From Verrucomicrobiia bacterium (GTDB lineage Bacteria; Verrucomicrobiota; Verrucomicrobiia; JABWAM01): DNA of 62,021 nt. Every line of letters begins with the position of its first letter. Within the stretch, counting starts at the first letter, position 1. Of the stretch, positions 36,940 to 44,945 are shown piece by piece. The notes below the pieces were generated by a model. It was not told the origin of the DNA, did not search any database, and saw nothing but the letters and a program-made list of their open reading frames with translations. The stretch lies in the NCBI GenBank assembly GCA_028687435.1, contig JAQUAF010000031.1, positions 1 through 62,021 of the forward strand. The letters are read 5' to 3'. A program made the translations under genes and the position numbers.

Positions 36940-38763
36940 TTATGGATGCGGGAAATTGATTTTTGCCAGGACTTTAAAAAGGGACTGGGCATCGATTTTC
37001 TCGCATTCAAGGGGAATCACGATCATTCCATGCTGTTTCCAATCAGGGGCCGATTGTTCCTTGCAAATGGCATGTTTAATGGTTGGCGCCGAAGTTTCGA
37101 ATGCCGCGGGGTCAGCGGCATTCCATCGATATCTTATCCTGATCAAATCACCGGAATGCAATTCAAATAGCTCATTCAATTGGATTTGAGCGGGCGAATC
37201 CAAAATCTTGGCCGCGCCTGCCTCCCATGATTCCGGCGTCTTTTTTGACGGCATGAGCTTTTCAACCCGCACCTGGACTTTGCCGCGTTGAGAGATCTCC
37301 TTTTGCAGAAGGGGATCCGTCAGAACAATCTTCAGGGATTCCGGCGGCGTCCATTTTGAGGCAACCAGCAAATAATCAACGATTTCCATTTCAGTACCCT
37401 TTTGAACCGTTCCAAGATGGGTTCGCACTCCCAACACCCCCCGTTGAATGGCGTAAGGATTCACTTTGATTCGGGAATCCAACCAGTCATCCGCATTCGC
37501 ATAGCGGTCGAAAGCAACATCCAGGCATTTTAGCAATTCGTCGCATGAAATGCCTGATGCGATAAGATACGGGACAGTTTCCAACGCCAAAAAAAGGCAT
37601 CCCACTTCATGAGAAGCGGAGAGGTGGCAGGTGGAATTCAGCGGGTTTTCCGCCGCGCCGTACAACCATCGCCCATCCGCGTCGTATTCGCGGACCAAAT
37701 GCCAAAGCAACCCACGGGCATACTCCAAATAAGCCGCGTTCCGCTCATAATACCCCACCATGGCCGCGTTTCGGGCGACATAGGGCATGATATTGTCATA
37801 CGCATCGGTGACGCAATTTCCGGCGCCGCTCGGATTGTATTCCGTCCAATAATAGCGCACCCCCTTCCACTTTCCCGTGTGATATCCGTATCGCGGGATT
37901 TGGTGGCGGACAAAATTCCCGGACGCCTCAAGATAACGGCGGTTCCCGGTCGCCTGATATGCCAGCGCCAGGGAAGCCGCCATATCGGAGTTGACGTGAT
38001 GATCAGGCTCATGGAGACGCCAAGTGTAACCCCCTCCATCCTTCCACTTCCAATCAAACAGGTAATCAAACCCGCCAACCCATTTGGGTGACAGCTCCTC
38101 ATATTCCCGGCGTTCCTCCGGACTCATTTTTTCCAAATACCATTCCCTGACAAAGGAATTTTCGCCGCCCTCCCGGTATTGGGAGTAAAGAAGAAAATCG
38201 GCGCAGTCTTTCATCCGATCGAAATGCCGGGGATTGCCGGTCAGCATGCAGCTCCGGTAAAATTGCTTTACAAAATCCCCCTGGCACCGGGGGTAATAGT
38301 TCTGGCTGTATATTTTCTTGCCGTGAGGACGGAGAATGGGGTGATGGGGCAGGTCGGAGGCAACGTATGAAATATATTTTCCCGAGTCGTTGTAAACAGC
38401 CGGCTGTCCCAACAAGCCGGATTTCCACTCCAGTTTTTCGGTCAACTTCGCCATCTTTTGGGAATGAAGCGTATTGCCCAGACAATATCTTAAAACAACC
38501 TTTTGCGACCACAACTCCGAAACAGGCTTTGCCTTGAACTCCGCCGCATGACGCCGGATCCTGCCCCAGAAAACATCCGGCGGAATTTGCTCCCCCTCAT
38601 CCTCCACCTCCGTGACGGTCGTTTTCTTTGTTTTGGCGACATTCAATAATTCAACAGCCGCTGTTTTGCCGGACACTTTCGATTCAGCCGGCTCCGAAAA
38701 ACAGAAACATGGAAAAAACGCCGACAAAAGAAGCGTCAATAAAACATGGATTTTCATATTCAT
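36940..38763 (-). CDS. Secreted alpha/alpha-barrel protein, possible polysaccharide hydrolase or lyase (module A)
   Basis: The 607-residue protein has a signal peptide (MKIHVLLTLLLSAFFPCFCFS). Its body is rich in helix-pair units (FVKQFYRSCMLTGNPRHFDRM, DMAASLALAYQATGNRRYLEASG, YDNIMPYVARNAAMVGYY, ARGLLWHLVREYDADGRW), the look of an (alpha/alpha)6 barrel such as heparinase-, GH88- or epimerase-like proteins. The C-terminal 150 residues are beta-rich. The exact family and catalytic residues are not recognised. It lies between a GntR/solute-binding regulator and a pseudopilin on one strand, suggesting a carbohydrate target. Confidence 0.6.
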   Translation of the reverse strand: MNMKIHVLLTLLLSAFFPCFCFSEPAESKVSGKTAAVELLNVAKTKKTTVTEVEDEGEQIPPDVFWGRIRRHAAEFKAKPVSELWSQKVVLRYCLGNTLHSQKMAKLTEKLEWKSGLLGQPAVYNDSGKYISYVASDLPHHPILRPHGKKIYSQNYYPRCQGDFVKQFYRSCMLTGNPRHFDRMKDCADFLLYSQYREGGENSFVREWYLEKMSPEERREYEELSPKWVGGFDYLFDWKWKDGGGYTWRLHEPDHHVNSDMAASLALAYQATGNRRYLEASGNFVRHQIPRYGYHTGKWKGVRYYWTEYNPSGAGNCVTDAYDNIMPYVARNAAMVGYYERNAAYLEYARGLLWHLVREYDADGRWLYGAAENPLNSTCHLSASHEVGCLFLALETVPYLIASGISCDELLKCLDVAFDRYANADDWLDSRIKVNPYAIQRGVLGVRTHLGTVQKGTEMEIVDYLLVASKWTPPESLKIVLTDPLLQKEISQRGKVQVRVEKLMPSKKTPESWEAGAAKILDSPAQIQLNELFELHSGDLIRIRYRWNAADPAAFETSAPTIKHAICKEQSAPDWKQHGMIVIPLECEKIDAQSLFKVLAKINFPHP

Positions 38764-38809
38764 GATATGCCCTCTGGATCTCCGCATCCGCGCATTTCGA
38801 AAAAATGCC

Positions 38810-40177
38810 TCATTGGAAAGGAATTGAAAATGACGGGGATGGATCACCCCGCATGTTCTCAAACGCACTCAAAACATCGTCCACGGATTGGGTGTTGGCC
38901 CAAAACAGCTTCAACTCCTCCGTCAGCATCTCGATGGCCCGATAACTCTCCGGCCCGGGATAAATGGGATGGCTGCGGGACATCTCGCGATCCAACATCT
39001 GAAACTCCGGAGATTGATCCTGTTGGGGAATTTTCCGGACGGGCAAAGCGTAATTCGCCCTGTAAAGCGATGTTTGAACCTCCTCCGACACAACCTGCAA
39101 GATGAAATCCCACGCCAGTTCCTTGCGGGGAGATTCCTCCGCAATGCCAAACCCCATGGACATCAGCCCCGTGGGTTCCGCCGGATTGCCAGGCATCGGC
39201 ACGATCTCATATTCAAGACCGGCGCAATGCTTGAACAATGGCATGCAGTAGCCGGTGCCCATCAGCATGGCCACCTTTCCCCTTGCAAAAAGCTGGTTGG
39301 CGTCGATCAGAGGCGAAGGCGCCACTTGATGCCGCCAAACAAGATCCAGGCACCATTGGAGCGCCTCGCGGACAGCCGGACGGTCCGCCACGCATGCTCC
39401 TGTCGCGTCAAAAATTGACGCGCCGCGTTTCATCAGCAAAACCGGCCAGCGATTCCGGTGGTTTGAAAAGGCAAACCCATATTGCCCCTTGGCCGGATCG
39501 GTCAGCCGCCTTGCTTTTTCCAAAAAATCCTCCCATGTCATGGGCTCTGTCCCGATCGAAACACCCGCCTCCCTGAAAAGACGGCAGTTGCAAAAAAGAA
39601 CAATGGGTGATGCGGCAATTGGAACCGCGTAACAGGAACCTTCTTTTGAAAAAAGCGAGAAAGGGATCGAACGAAACAAATCCGGTTTGCAGTCGGCGTC
39701 AACCCTGCCGGTCAAATCAGCAAGAATGCCACGCTGGATCAGGGATCCAGCCATGAATTCCCCCACCATCAACAGGTCAAACCCAGGTTGGCGTCGCCAA
39801 AAATCCGCGTTTGCCGCTTCCTGGGCGGAAAAATAGTGCGTCTTGATTTCAACCTTCGGGTGTTTTTGTTCAAACAATTCAAAAAGATTCTTAACACATT
39901 CGGGCTGAAGACTTGGCGTCAGGATGCAAATCGAAAGAATCGTCTTTTGACTGGATTGTGACGCCACAAAGGTCCCCTGTCCCAGCTTCCGATAAAGGAT
40001 CCCTTCCGCCACAAGATTCGACAGCACTTTATGCACGGTTGGCCGCGCCAAATGAAAATCCTCCGCCAAAATCCGTTCAGAGGGAATTCGTTGAAGCGGC
40101 TTGAAAACCTCTTTTTGAATCTCCTGTTTCAGGAAATCATGAAGCTGATCGGATTTCGTGGTCGCTTTAAATTCCAT
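38810..40177 (-). CDS. GntR-type HTH fused to a family 1 solute-binding domain (module A)
   Basis: Residues 1-75 are a GntR winged helix (LHDFLKQEIQKEVFKPLQRIPSERILAEDFHLARPTVHKVLSNLVAEGILYRKLGQGTF). From about 80 the protein reads as an extracellular solute-binding protein (FELFEQKHPKVEIKTHYF, FDLLMVGEFMAGSLIQRGILADLT, YAVPIAASPIVLFCNCRLFREAGV, AMLMGTGYCMPL, GFGIAEESPRKELAWDFI). There is no signal peptide or lipobox, so the binding domain must sense a carbohydrate in the cytoplasm. It should control the two genes downstream, and the operator-like palindrome at its own promoter suggests self-control. The total of 455 residues is consistent with both domains being complete. Confidence 0.82.
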   Translation of the reverse strand: MEFKATTKSDQLHDFLKQEIQKEVFKPLQRIPSERILAEDFHLARPTVHKVLSNLVAEGILYRKLGQGTFVASQSSQKTILSICILTPSLQPECVKNLFELFEQKHPKVEIKTHYFSAQEAANADFWRRQPGFDLLMVGEFMAGSLIQRGILADLTGRVDADCKPDLFRSIPFSLFSKEGSCYAVPIAASPIVLFCNCRLFREAGVSIGTEPMTWEDFLEKARRLTDPAKGQYGFAFSNHRNRWPVLLMKRGASIFDATGACVADRPAVREALQWCLDLVWRHQVAPSPLIDANQLFARGKVAMLMGTGYCMPLFKHCAGLEYEIVPMPGNPAEPTGLMSMGFGIAEESPRKELAWDFILQVVSEEVQTSLYRANYALPVRKIPQQDQSPEFQMLDREMSRSHPIYPGPESYRAIEMLTEELKLFWANTQSVDDVLSAFENMRGDPSPSFSIPFQ

Positions 40178-40191
40178 AAACATGTGGCTTA

Positions 40192-40238
40192 GTGGCTATG
40201 CCACCCAAATAATTTATAATATTTTTTCGTTTCGTCAA
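40192..40238 (-). promoter_or_regulatory. Promoter and palindromic operator of the GntR/SBP fusion gene
   Basis: TTGACG (40233-40238) and TAAATT (40211-40216), read on the minus strand, are 16 nt apart. GTGGC-TAT-GCCAC (40192-40204) lies at the expected start of transcription, with a further GTGGC half-site at about 40184. This fits autorepression. Confidence 0.6.
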
Positions 40239-40681
40239 CTTTTATTTCTTTGAGGCTCTTGCAAAACTAAAACTTCATCCCGCCTGGCAATGCATCGAAC
40301 CCGCCGCATATGCCCATTGCTGCAATTGGGCGTTGAGTCATTTGCCACCGATGAGCCCAAGCTTACGCTCCGCGCCGTCGAAGCGTTTTCCCCTCAAAAA
40401 AAAGAGCTCTCTTTGGCGGAAAGCCCGTCCTGACTCGTTCTGGGACCTTTCCAAAATTTGTTTTTTACCGGGCACGGCGGCAATCCGGCATCTGCTCATT
40501 CGCTCCAGCCCGTTTATCCATGTTCACTTCGGTTTGAACGTGGAAATACATGGATGCACAGGATTCCTCTCATCCTCATTCCGGGGAAAAGAAACATCCC
40601 CAAGCCGCTGAAATATTTTTCTAAGAAAAACCCGGTTCGCGCGTATTACCTTGTGGAGGACCTTTTTAAACCGGGAATTTT
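40239..40681. other. Spacer with a repeat end and no clear gene
   Basis: GAGGCTCTTGCAAAACT at 40252-40268 matches the ends of the MITE-like repeat at 21369-21556, but no partner end is seen here. A 45-odd-codon frame starting ATGCATCGAACC near 40290 has protein-like composition (ESFATDEPKLTLRAVEAFS) but no recognisable family. I do not call it a gene. Confidence 0.3.
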
Positions 40682-41113
40682 ATGGCCGGAGGCGGAAATC
40701 AAGCGGATGGCGATGCGAGATTCCAGATCGCGCCCATGATCGATCTGATCCTGACGCTGCTGGTATTTTTCATGTCCAGCGTGGCGCTCAAGCAAACGGA
40801 AAACGAACTCGCCCTCCTGTTGCCGGGAATCCCGCCAATCATTGGAAAAACCACCGGGGCAAAAATCGAACTCATGGTGGTCATCGAAGAAGATGAATCC
40901 CTCAGTGTGAACGGCGCATCGCTCGCCACAGGCGCCAACCGTGAATTGACGGCATTGCGAACTTTGATCAGGGAACAAATCGATCTTTTCGACAACACCC
41001 TTCCGGTCGTGATCTGCCCAAGCCCGGACGCGCGGCATGTCCGGATCATCGAGGTGCTGGATGCCTGCGCCGCCGAAGGGGTGAAAAACATCTCCTTTGG
41101 CGAAAAATCCTGA
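40682..41113 (+). CDS. ExbD/TolR-like membrane protein
   Basis: The 143-residue protein has an N-terminal segment FQIAPMIDLILTLLVFFMSS (about 14-33), the ExbD/TolR transmembrane helix with the conserved proton-path Asp, and a periplasmic domain ending LDACAAEGVKNISFG. ExbD proteins work with an ExbB-type partner to use the proton gradient. No ExbB is visible in the window, so a partner elsewhere is needed. It is followed 15 nt later by a TonB-like-anchored DUF4159 protein, suggesting it drives that protein. Confidence 0.85.
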   Translation: MAGGGNQADGDARFQIAPMIDLILTLLVFFMSSVALKQTENELALLLPGIPPIIGKTTGAKIELMVVIEEDESLSVNGASLATGANRELTALRTLIREQIDLFDNTLPVVICPSPDARHVRIIEVLDACAAEGVKNISFGEKS

Positions 41114-41128
41114 ACCAGGGAGGCTGCC

Positions 41129-42466
41129 ATGATCACCGAACAGGATATCCTTGACCCATCGACAAAAGCCCGGTGCCGGCGCTGGACCAGGCGCATCATC
41201 AACACCCAGTATTTTTTCACCGCGGTTCTTCTGCACATCCTTTTTTTGCTCCTTTGGGGCAGCTGGGTGGTTTTGGAAAAATTTGAACCCAAGGGAACCA
41301 TCATCGCCGACGGCGGTCTCTTCATCAAAAATCCCCAGTCCCATGCGATCGCGCCCCCGCCCGCCCCTCCGCAGGAAATAAAAGAGATGGAAAAAGAAAT
41401 CCGCGAAAAAACCAGCTCCTCCCGTTCCGTCGAACAAAAAATCCCCCGCATCACGGTGGGAACACCCAAACCCAGCTTCAGTATTCCCGATTCACCGCCT
41501 TCCTTCGGACCGGACCTTGAAATCAAATCAGACGAAAACCTCGCCAAAAAATTCGCCGAAGGCGAAAAAAACAGAATCAAAAACATCCGGACTTTCATCA
41601 AAAACGCCATCAACAACGGCGCGGGCCCCCTCAACTTCGGAAACAAAAAAAACCTCATCGCCAGATTCAGTTGCTACGTGGGGAAATACGATGGGGGCGA
41701 TTGGAATTGCAATTACGGTTTTGTGGCCGACCGGCGCTGGCACCAGAATTGCATCAACAACCTGATGCTGCAAATCAAACGGTGGACCAAAAACAACGTG
41801 AACGCCGAGCTCCTCCCCGAATCCCTCGATCTCGGCAGCCGGGAATGGATTGAAAACATCCATCCCCCGTTTGTTTTCATCACCGGCCACCAGGACTTTT
41901 CCCTCAACGAAAACGAGTCTCAAAACCTGCGGGACTACCTGATGATGGGTGGATTGATGTGGATCGACAACTCCCTTCCGGGACGGCGAAGCCGTTTCGA
42001 CCTGGCTGTCCGCCGCGAAATGAAAAAGGTCTTTCCAGACCGCGACTTTGAAGCCATCGGCAACAATCATCCGTTGTACGACGCCTACTTTCATTTCACC
42101 GCGGGCGCCCCGGCAGGCATGAATTTTTACCGGGAACCCATCGAGATCATCAAGGTGGGCGCCGGCGAAGGAGATGCCGCCGTGATCTATACGCTTAATG
42201 CCTACAGCGATCTCTGGGAAACCGCCCTGACCGACAAGGACAAGGTCGATGTGCAGTATGATTTCAGCCACGAACGCAACCAATGGATTGGCCGTTATGG
42301 TCCCCACTGGCAACCCTACACATGGTCCTGGGAACGGCAGTTTTTCTACCGCAACTACAGCGAAAAAAGCATCCATGAATCCTACAAACTCGGCATCAAC
42401 ATCGTTTTTTACCTGCTCACCCGTTTCCAGGACAAATTCATGAAACTTCCGGGAGGAGTTTTATAA
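41129..42466 (+). CDS. Membrane-anchored DUF4159 protein
   Basis: The 445-residue protein has a short cytoplasmic N-tail, one membrane span (about 28-50, YFFTAVLLHILFLLLWGSWVV), a Pro-rich stretch (APPPAPPQEIKEM) reminiscent of TonB, and then a DUF4159 domain (PPFVFITGHQDFSLNENESQNLRDYLMMGGLMWIDNS and an HPLYDAYFHF motif). DUF4159 proteins have a glutamine-amidotransferase-like fold and often sit with MoxR/vWA genes. GGGAGG 6 nt before the ATG supports the start. The fusion of a TonB-like anchor with this domain next to ExbD is suggestive of an energised envelope device. Confidence 0.78.
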   Translation: MITEQDILDPSTKARCRRWTRRIINTQYFFTAVLLHILFLLLWGSWVVLEKFEPKGTIIADGGLFIKNPQSHAIAPPPAPPQEIKEMEKEIREKTSSSRSVEQKIPRITVGTPKPSFSIPDSPPSFGPDLEIKSDENLAKKFAEGEKNRIKNIRTFIKNAINNGAGPLNFGNKKNLIARFSCYVGKYDGGDWNCNYGFVADRRWHQNCINNLMLQIKRWTKNNVNAELLPESLDLGSREWIENIHPPFVFITGHQDFSLNENESQNLRDYLMMGGLMWIDNSLPGRRSRFDLAVRREMKKVFPDRDFEAIGNNHPLYDAYFHFTAGAPAGMNFYREPIEIIKVGAGEGDAAVIYTLNAYSDLWETALTDKDKVDVQYDFSHERNQWIGRYGPHWQPYTWSWERQFFYRNYSEKSIHESYKLGINIVFYLLTRFQDKFMKLPGGVL

Positions 42467-42538
42467 GATTACCAGACTGCACCACCCAATTGAGGCTTGA
42501 TCCTTTCATCCATTGGACCTTGAATCCTCCCCTTGATC

Positions 42539-43069
42539 ATGAATTCGGACCATTCCGCGGCAGACATGGAATGGGTGAGGGAAGCCCTCCGGCAACACGA
42601 GGGGCCTCTCACCCGTTACGCCATGTCCCTGACCGGGAATCTCGATCTTGCCCGCGATGTGGTGCAGGACACCTTTCTGCGCCTTTGCGAAGCCGACCGC
42701 GCCAGGGTCGAAACGCACCTGGCCGAATGGCTCTTCACCGTCTGCCGCAACCGGGCTTTTGACCTTCGACGCAAGGAGGGACGAATGACTCCATTCACCG
42801 ACAGCATGATGCAAACCCAAAAGGCCGGCGATCCCGCCCCCTCGGAAACGGCTGGCCGGGAGGATTCCACCCGGCAGGCGATGGAAATCCTCAAAACCCT
42901 GCCCGAAAATCAACGCGAGGTCATTCGTCTGAAATTTCAAAACGGACTCAGTTACCAGGAAATCAGCCGCATCACCTCCCTCAGCGTGTCAAATGTCGGC
43001 TTTCTTCTCCACACCGCGCTGAAAAACATGCGCAAACAAATGATGCAACTGGAAGGAGAGATGTCATGA
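42539..43069 (+). CDS. ECF-type RNA polymerase sigma factor
   Basis: The 176-residue protein has sigma region 2 (LTRYAMSLTGNLDLARDVVQDTFLRLCEADRARVETHLAEWLFTVCRNRAFDLRRKE) and region 4 (TLPENQREVIRLKFQNGLSYQEISRITSLSVSNVGFLLHTALKNMRKQM). Its stop overlaps the start of the next gene in an ATGA, so sigma and putative anti-sigma are coupled. An inner Met (two codons into the longest frame) is the start chosen. It may switch on the surrounding envelope cluster. Confidence 0.9.
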   Translation: MNSDHSAADMEWVREALRQHEGPLTRYAMSLTGNLDLARDVVQDTFLRLCEADRARVETHLAEWLFTVCRNRAFDLRRKEGRMTPFTDSMMQTQKAGDPAPSETAGREDSTRQAMEILKTLPENQREVIRLKFQNGLSYQEISRITSLSVSNVGFLLHTALKNMRKQMMQLEGEMS

Positions 43070-44724
43070 TTCATCCCGATGATCCGCGTCTGACCGCTTA
43101 CGTGTTGGGCGAAATGCCCGCCGCCGAACGCGGGGAATTTGAAAAAATCCTCCAAAAATCCCCGGAGGCCCTCCAGGCCCTCGAGGAAATCCGCAGAACC
43201 GCCCAATGTCTGACAGATGAGCTTCAACGCGAACCCCTGCCCGGACTTTCCCCGCAGCACCGGGAAACCATCGAAAAACAGATTTCCCTCCCCCCGCCAA
43301 AACTCGTTCCCGACACCCTTCCGGGAAGCCGGTGGGTGGATTGGGGGGTCATTCTGGCCATGGCCGCCTGCATCATCCTCGGATTCCATCTGACTTTGAG
43401 GGAAAAATCCGGCGACACCGCTCAAAAAAACAAACCTTCCTCAATCGCCGGGGCAAAGGACGTCCGCCGGGGCGTCGATCGTCTCTTTCACTGGAATGTC
43501 GTGGAAAAAGAACCCTCCTCGCCCCCAAGAGATTCAGCCGCCATCGAAAAGAATCTTCAACTTAAGATTCCCCATGCGGATCCCCTTCCAAGCGGTAAAA
43601 TCAACGGCGCCCATGCGGCCAAAGGCAGCCTGCCGGATACCGGGGTGGATATGGATTTGAAAAACCTTAAAAATGCCCTGTCGCCGGAAATCAAGACCGC
43701 CCCGTCAACCGTCAAACCGCGGGAAACCGCCGTCGTGCTGGCCCACAAACCGGTTTCCGCCACCTTTGGAAAGAAAAAAACCGCCGCCTCCGGCGTCTCC
43801 CCAAAAAAACAGGAACGGAACGCAAACGAAAATCTGGCGAACAGCGTCCCCAAAACCGATCCGTCCGATGGCGGCCACGATCCCCTGGTGGAAAACGACT
43901 TCCAAACCGCCAGGGACAAACCTCTCTCCACCCTTTCCATTGACGCCGACACTTCCTCCTGCGCCTTTCTCGCGCGTTTTCTCAACCAGGGAATGTGGCC
44001 GCCCAAGAATGTGGTGCGCATCGGGGAATTGGTCAACCGCTTCGCCCGTTTCCACCCCTTCCCCAAAGGGAGCCATCCCCTGGCCATCCGCGTCGAGAAA
44101 GGCGGATGCCTGTGGAATCCCAAACATCGGTTGATCCTTGTCGAAGTCTCCGGACGCGAATCCTCCGCGAAGGAAAAACCGGGAGTCCTCGTCGCCAGGG
44201 AAGTCATGATCCAGATGGAATTCAACCCGGCCGGAGTCAAAGCCTATCGTCTGATCGGATATGAAAAGCCGCTGCGGCAGGAAACAAATCCTTCTTCCCG
44301 CAAGGAAACAGGGACGATTCCCGCAGGCGCCTCCCTTTTGACGCTTTACGAAATCATTCCGGAGACGGGAGCGGCGCGCACTCCGGATCTGATCAGCGTC
44401 AAGGTCCAGTACAAGCAACCCGGCGGCGATAAAATCAAAAAACTCGTCGCATCGCCCATCAAGGAGGGCGGCGGGAATTTCAACTCCGCCAGCGAAGACT
44501 TTCGTTTCGCCTCCGGCGCCGCCGCCTTCGGCCAGTTGTTGCGCGATTCAAAATTCAAGGGCGTCATCACCTTCGATTCCATCCTTCAGGTTGCCGAACA
44601 AGCCAAAGGAGAGGACCTCAACAGGTCCCGCGCCGCTTTTCTCAACCTCGTCCGCGCCGCCAAAAAACTCGCCGCCCAAAAAGGAACGGCGCAGGATCCC
44701 CGCCATCCCTCGTCTTTGCCATAA
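43066..44724 (+). CDS. Anti-sigma-like/YfbK-type fusion protein lacking the vWA domain
   Basis: Residues 1-80 resemble an anti-sigma N-domain (LTAYVLGEMPAAERGEFEKIL), followed by one membrane span (about 92-110) and a long linker. From about 282 the YfbK N-domain appears (KPLSTLSIDADTSSCAFLARFLNQGMWPPKNVVRIGELVNRF). Soon after GCLWNPKHRLILVEVSG it passes directly into the YfbK C-domain (MIQMEFNPAGVKAYRLIGYEKPL, then LLTLYEIIP). In normal YfbK proteins a vWA domain of about 200 residues with a DxSxS MIDAS motif lies between these two; it is absent here, and the frame stays open. This is unlikely to bind metal like other vWA proteins but may still bind the sigma factor. Confidence 0.8.
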   Translation: MIHPDDPRLTAYVLGEMPAAERGEFEKILQKSPEALQALEEIRRTAQCLTDELQREPLPGLSPQHRETIEKQISLPPPKLVPDTLPGSRWVDWGVILAMAACIILGFHLTLREKSGDTAQKNKPSSIAGAKDVRRGVDRLFHWNVVEKEPSSPPRDSAAIEKNLQLKIPHADPLPSGKINGAHAAKGSLPDTGVDMDLKNLKNALSPEIKTAPSTVKPRETAVVLAHKPVSATFGKKKTAASGVSPKKQERNANENLANSVPKTDPSDGGHDPLVENDFQTARDKPLSTLSIDADTSSCAFLARFLNQGMWPPKNVVRIGELVNRFARFHPFPKGSHPLAIRVEKGGCLWNPKHRLILVEVSGRESSAKEKPGVLVAREVMIQMEFNPAGVKAYRLIGYEKPLRQETNPSSRKETGTIPAGASLLTLYEIIPETGAARTPDLISVKVQYKQPGGDKIKKLVASPIKEGGGNFNSASEDFRFASGAAAFGQLLRDSKFKGVITFDSILQVAEQAKGEDLNRSRAAFLNLVRAAKKLAAQKGTAQDPRHPSSLP

Positions 44725-44729
44725 ATCAC

Positions 44730-44918
44730 TCAATACCGTCCCAATTCCCGGGCGAGGCGGACAAACTCGCCGGTTTTCCCGATGACTTTGACGGGATAAC
44801 GGGGGCTGTTGTCGGCAAAAATCCAGGCAAACTTGTCCAGGGCAAAATAATCATCCACGGCCGCATCCCGATGTTCATACATCCGTTGCATGCGTTCGTG
44901 AGCGGTCATCTCTTTCAT
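44730..44918 (-). pseudogene. Miniature URO-D-family gene with two internal deletions
   Basis: The 62-codon frame starts MKEMTAHERMQRMYEHRDA, continues DDYFALDKFAWIFADNSPRYP and ends FVRLARELGRY. All three blocks match the URO-D-like gene at 49885-50950, in the same order and orientation. Relative to that gene one deletion joins at GCATCC and the other at GACAAACTC, short words present at both deletion borders in the full copy. It is a truncated duplicate, unlikely to be functional. Confidence 0.75.
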
Positions 44919-44945
44919 GTTTCTGAACTTATAAGAATATCAACG

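Noticed and set aside
40290..40437. Small plus-strand gene before the ExbD-like gene
   Set aside because: About 45 codons with protein-like composition but no ribosome binding site, no homology recognised, and it follows a repeat end.
41129..42466. TonB protein call for the gene after ExbD
   Set aside because: It has a TonB-like anchor and Pro-rich stretch, but the C-terminal domain is DUF4159-like, not the TonB C-domain.
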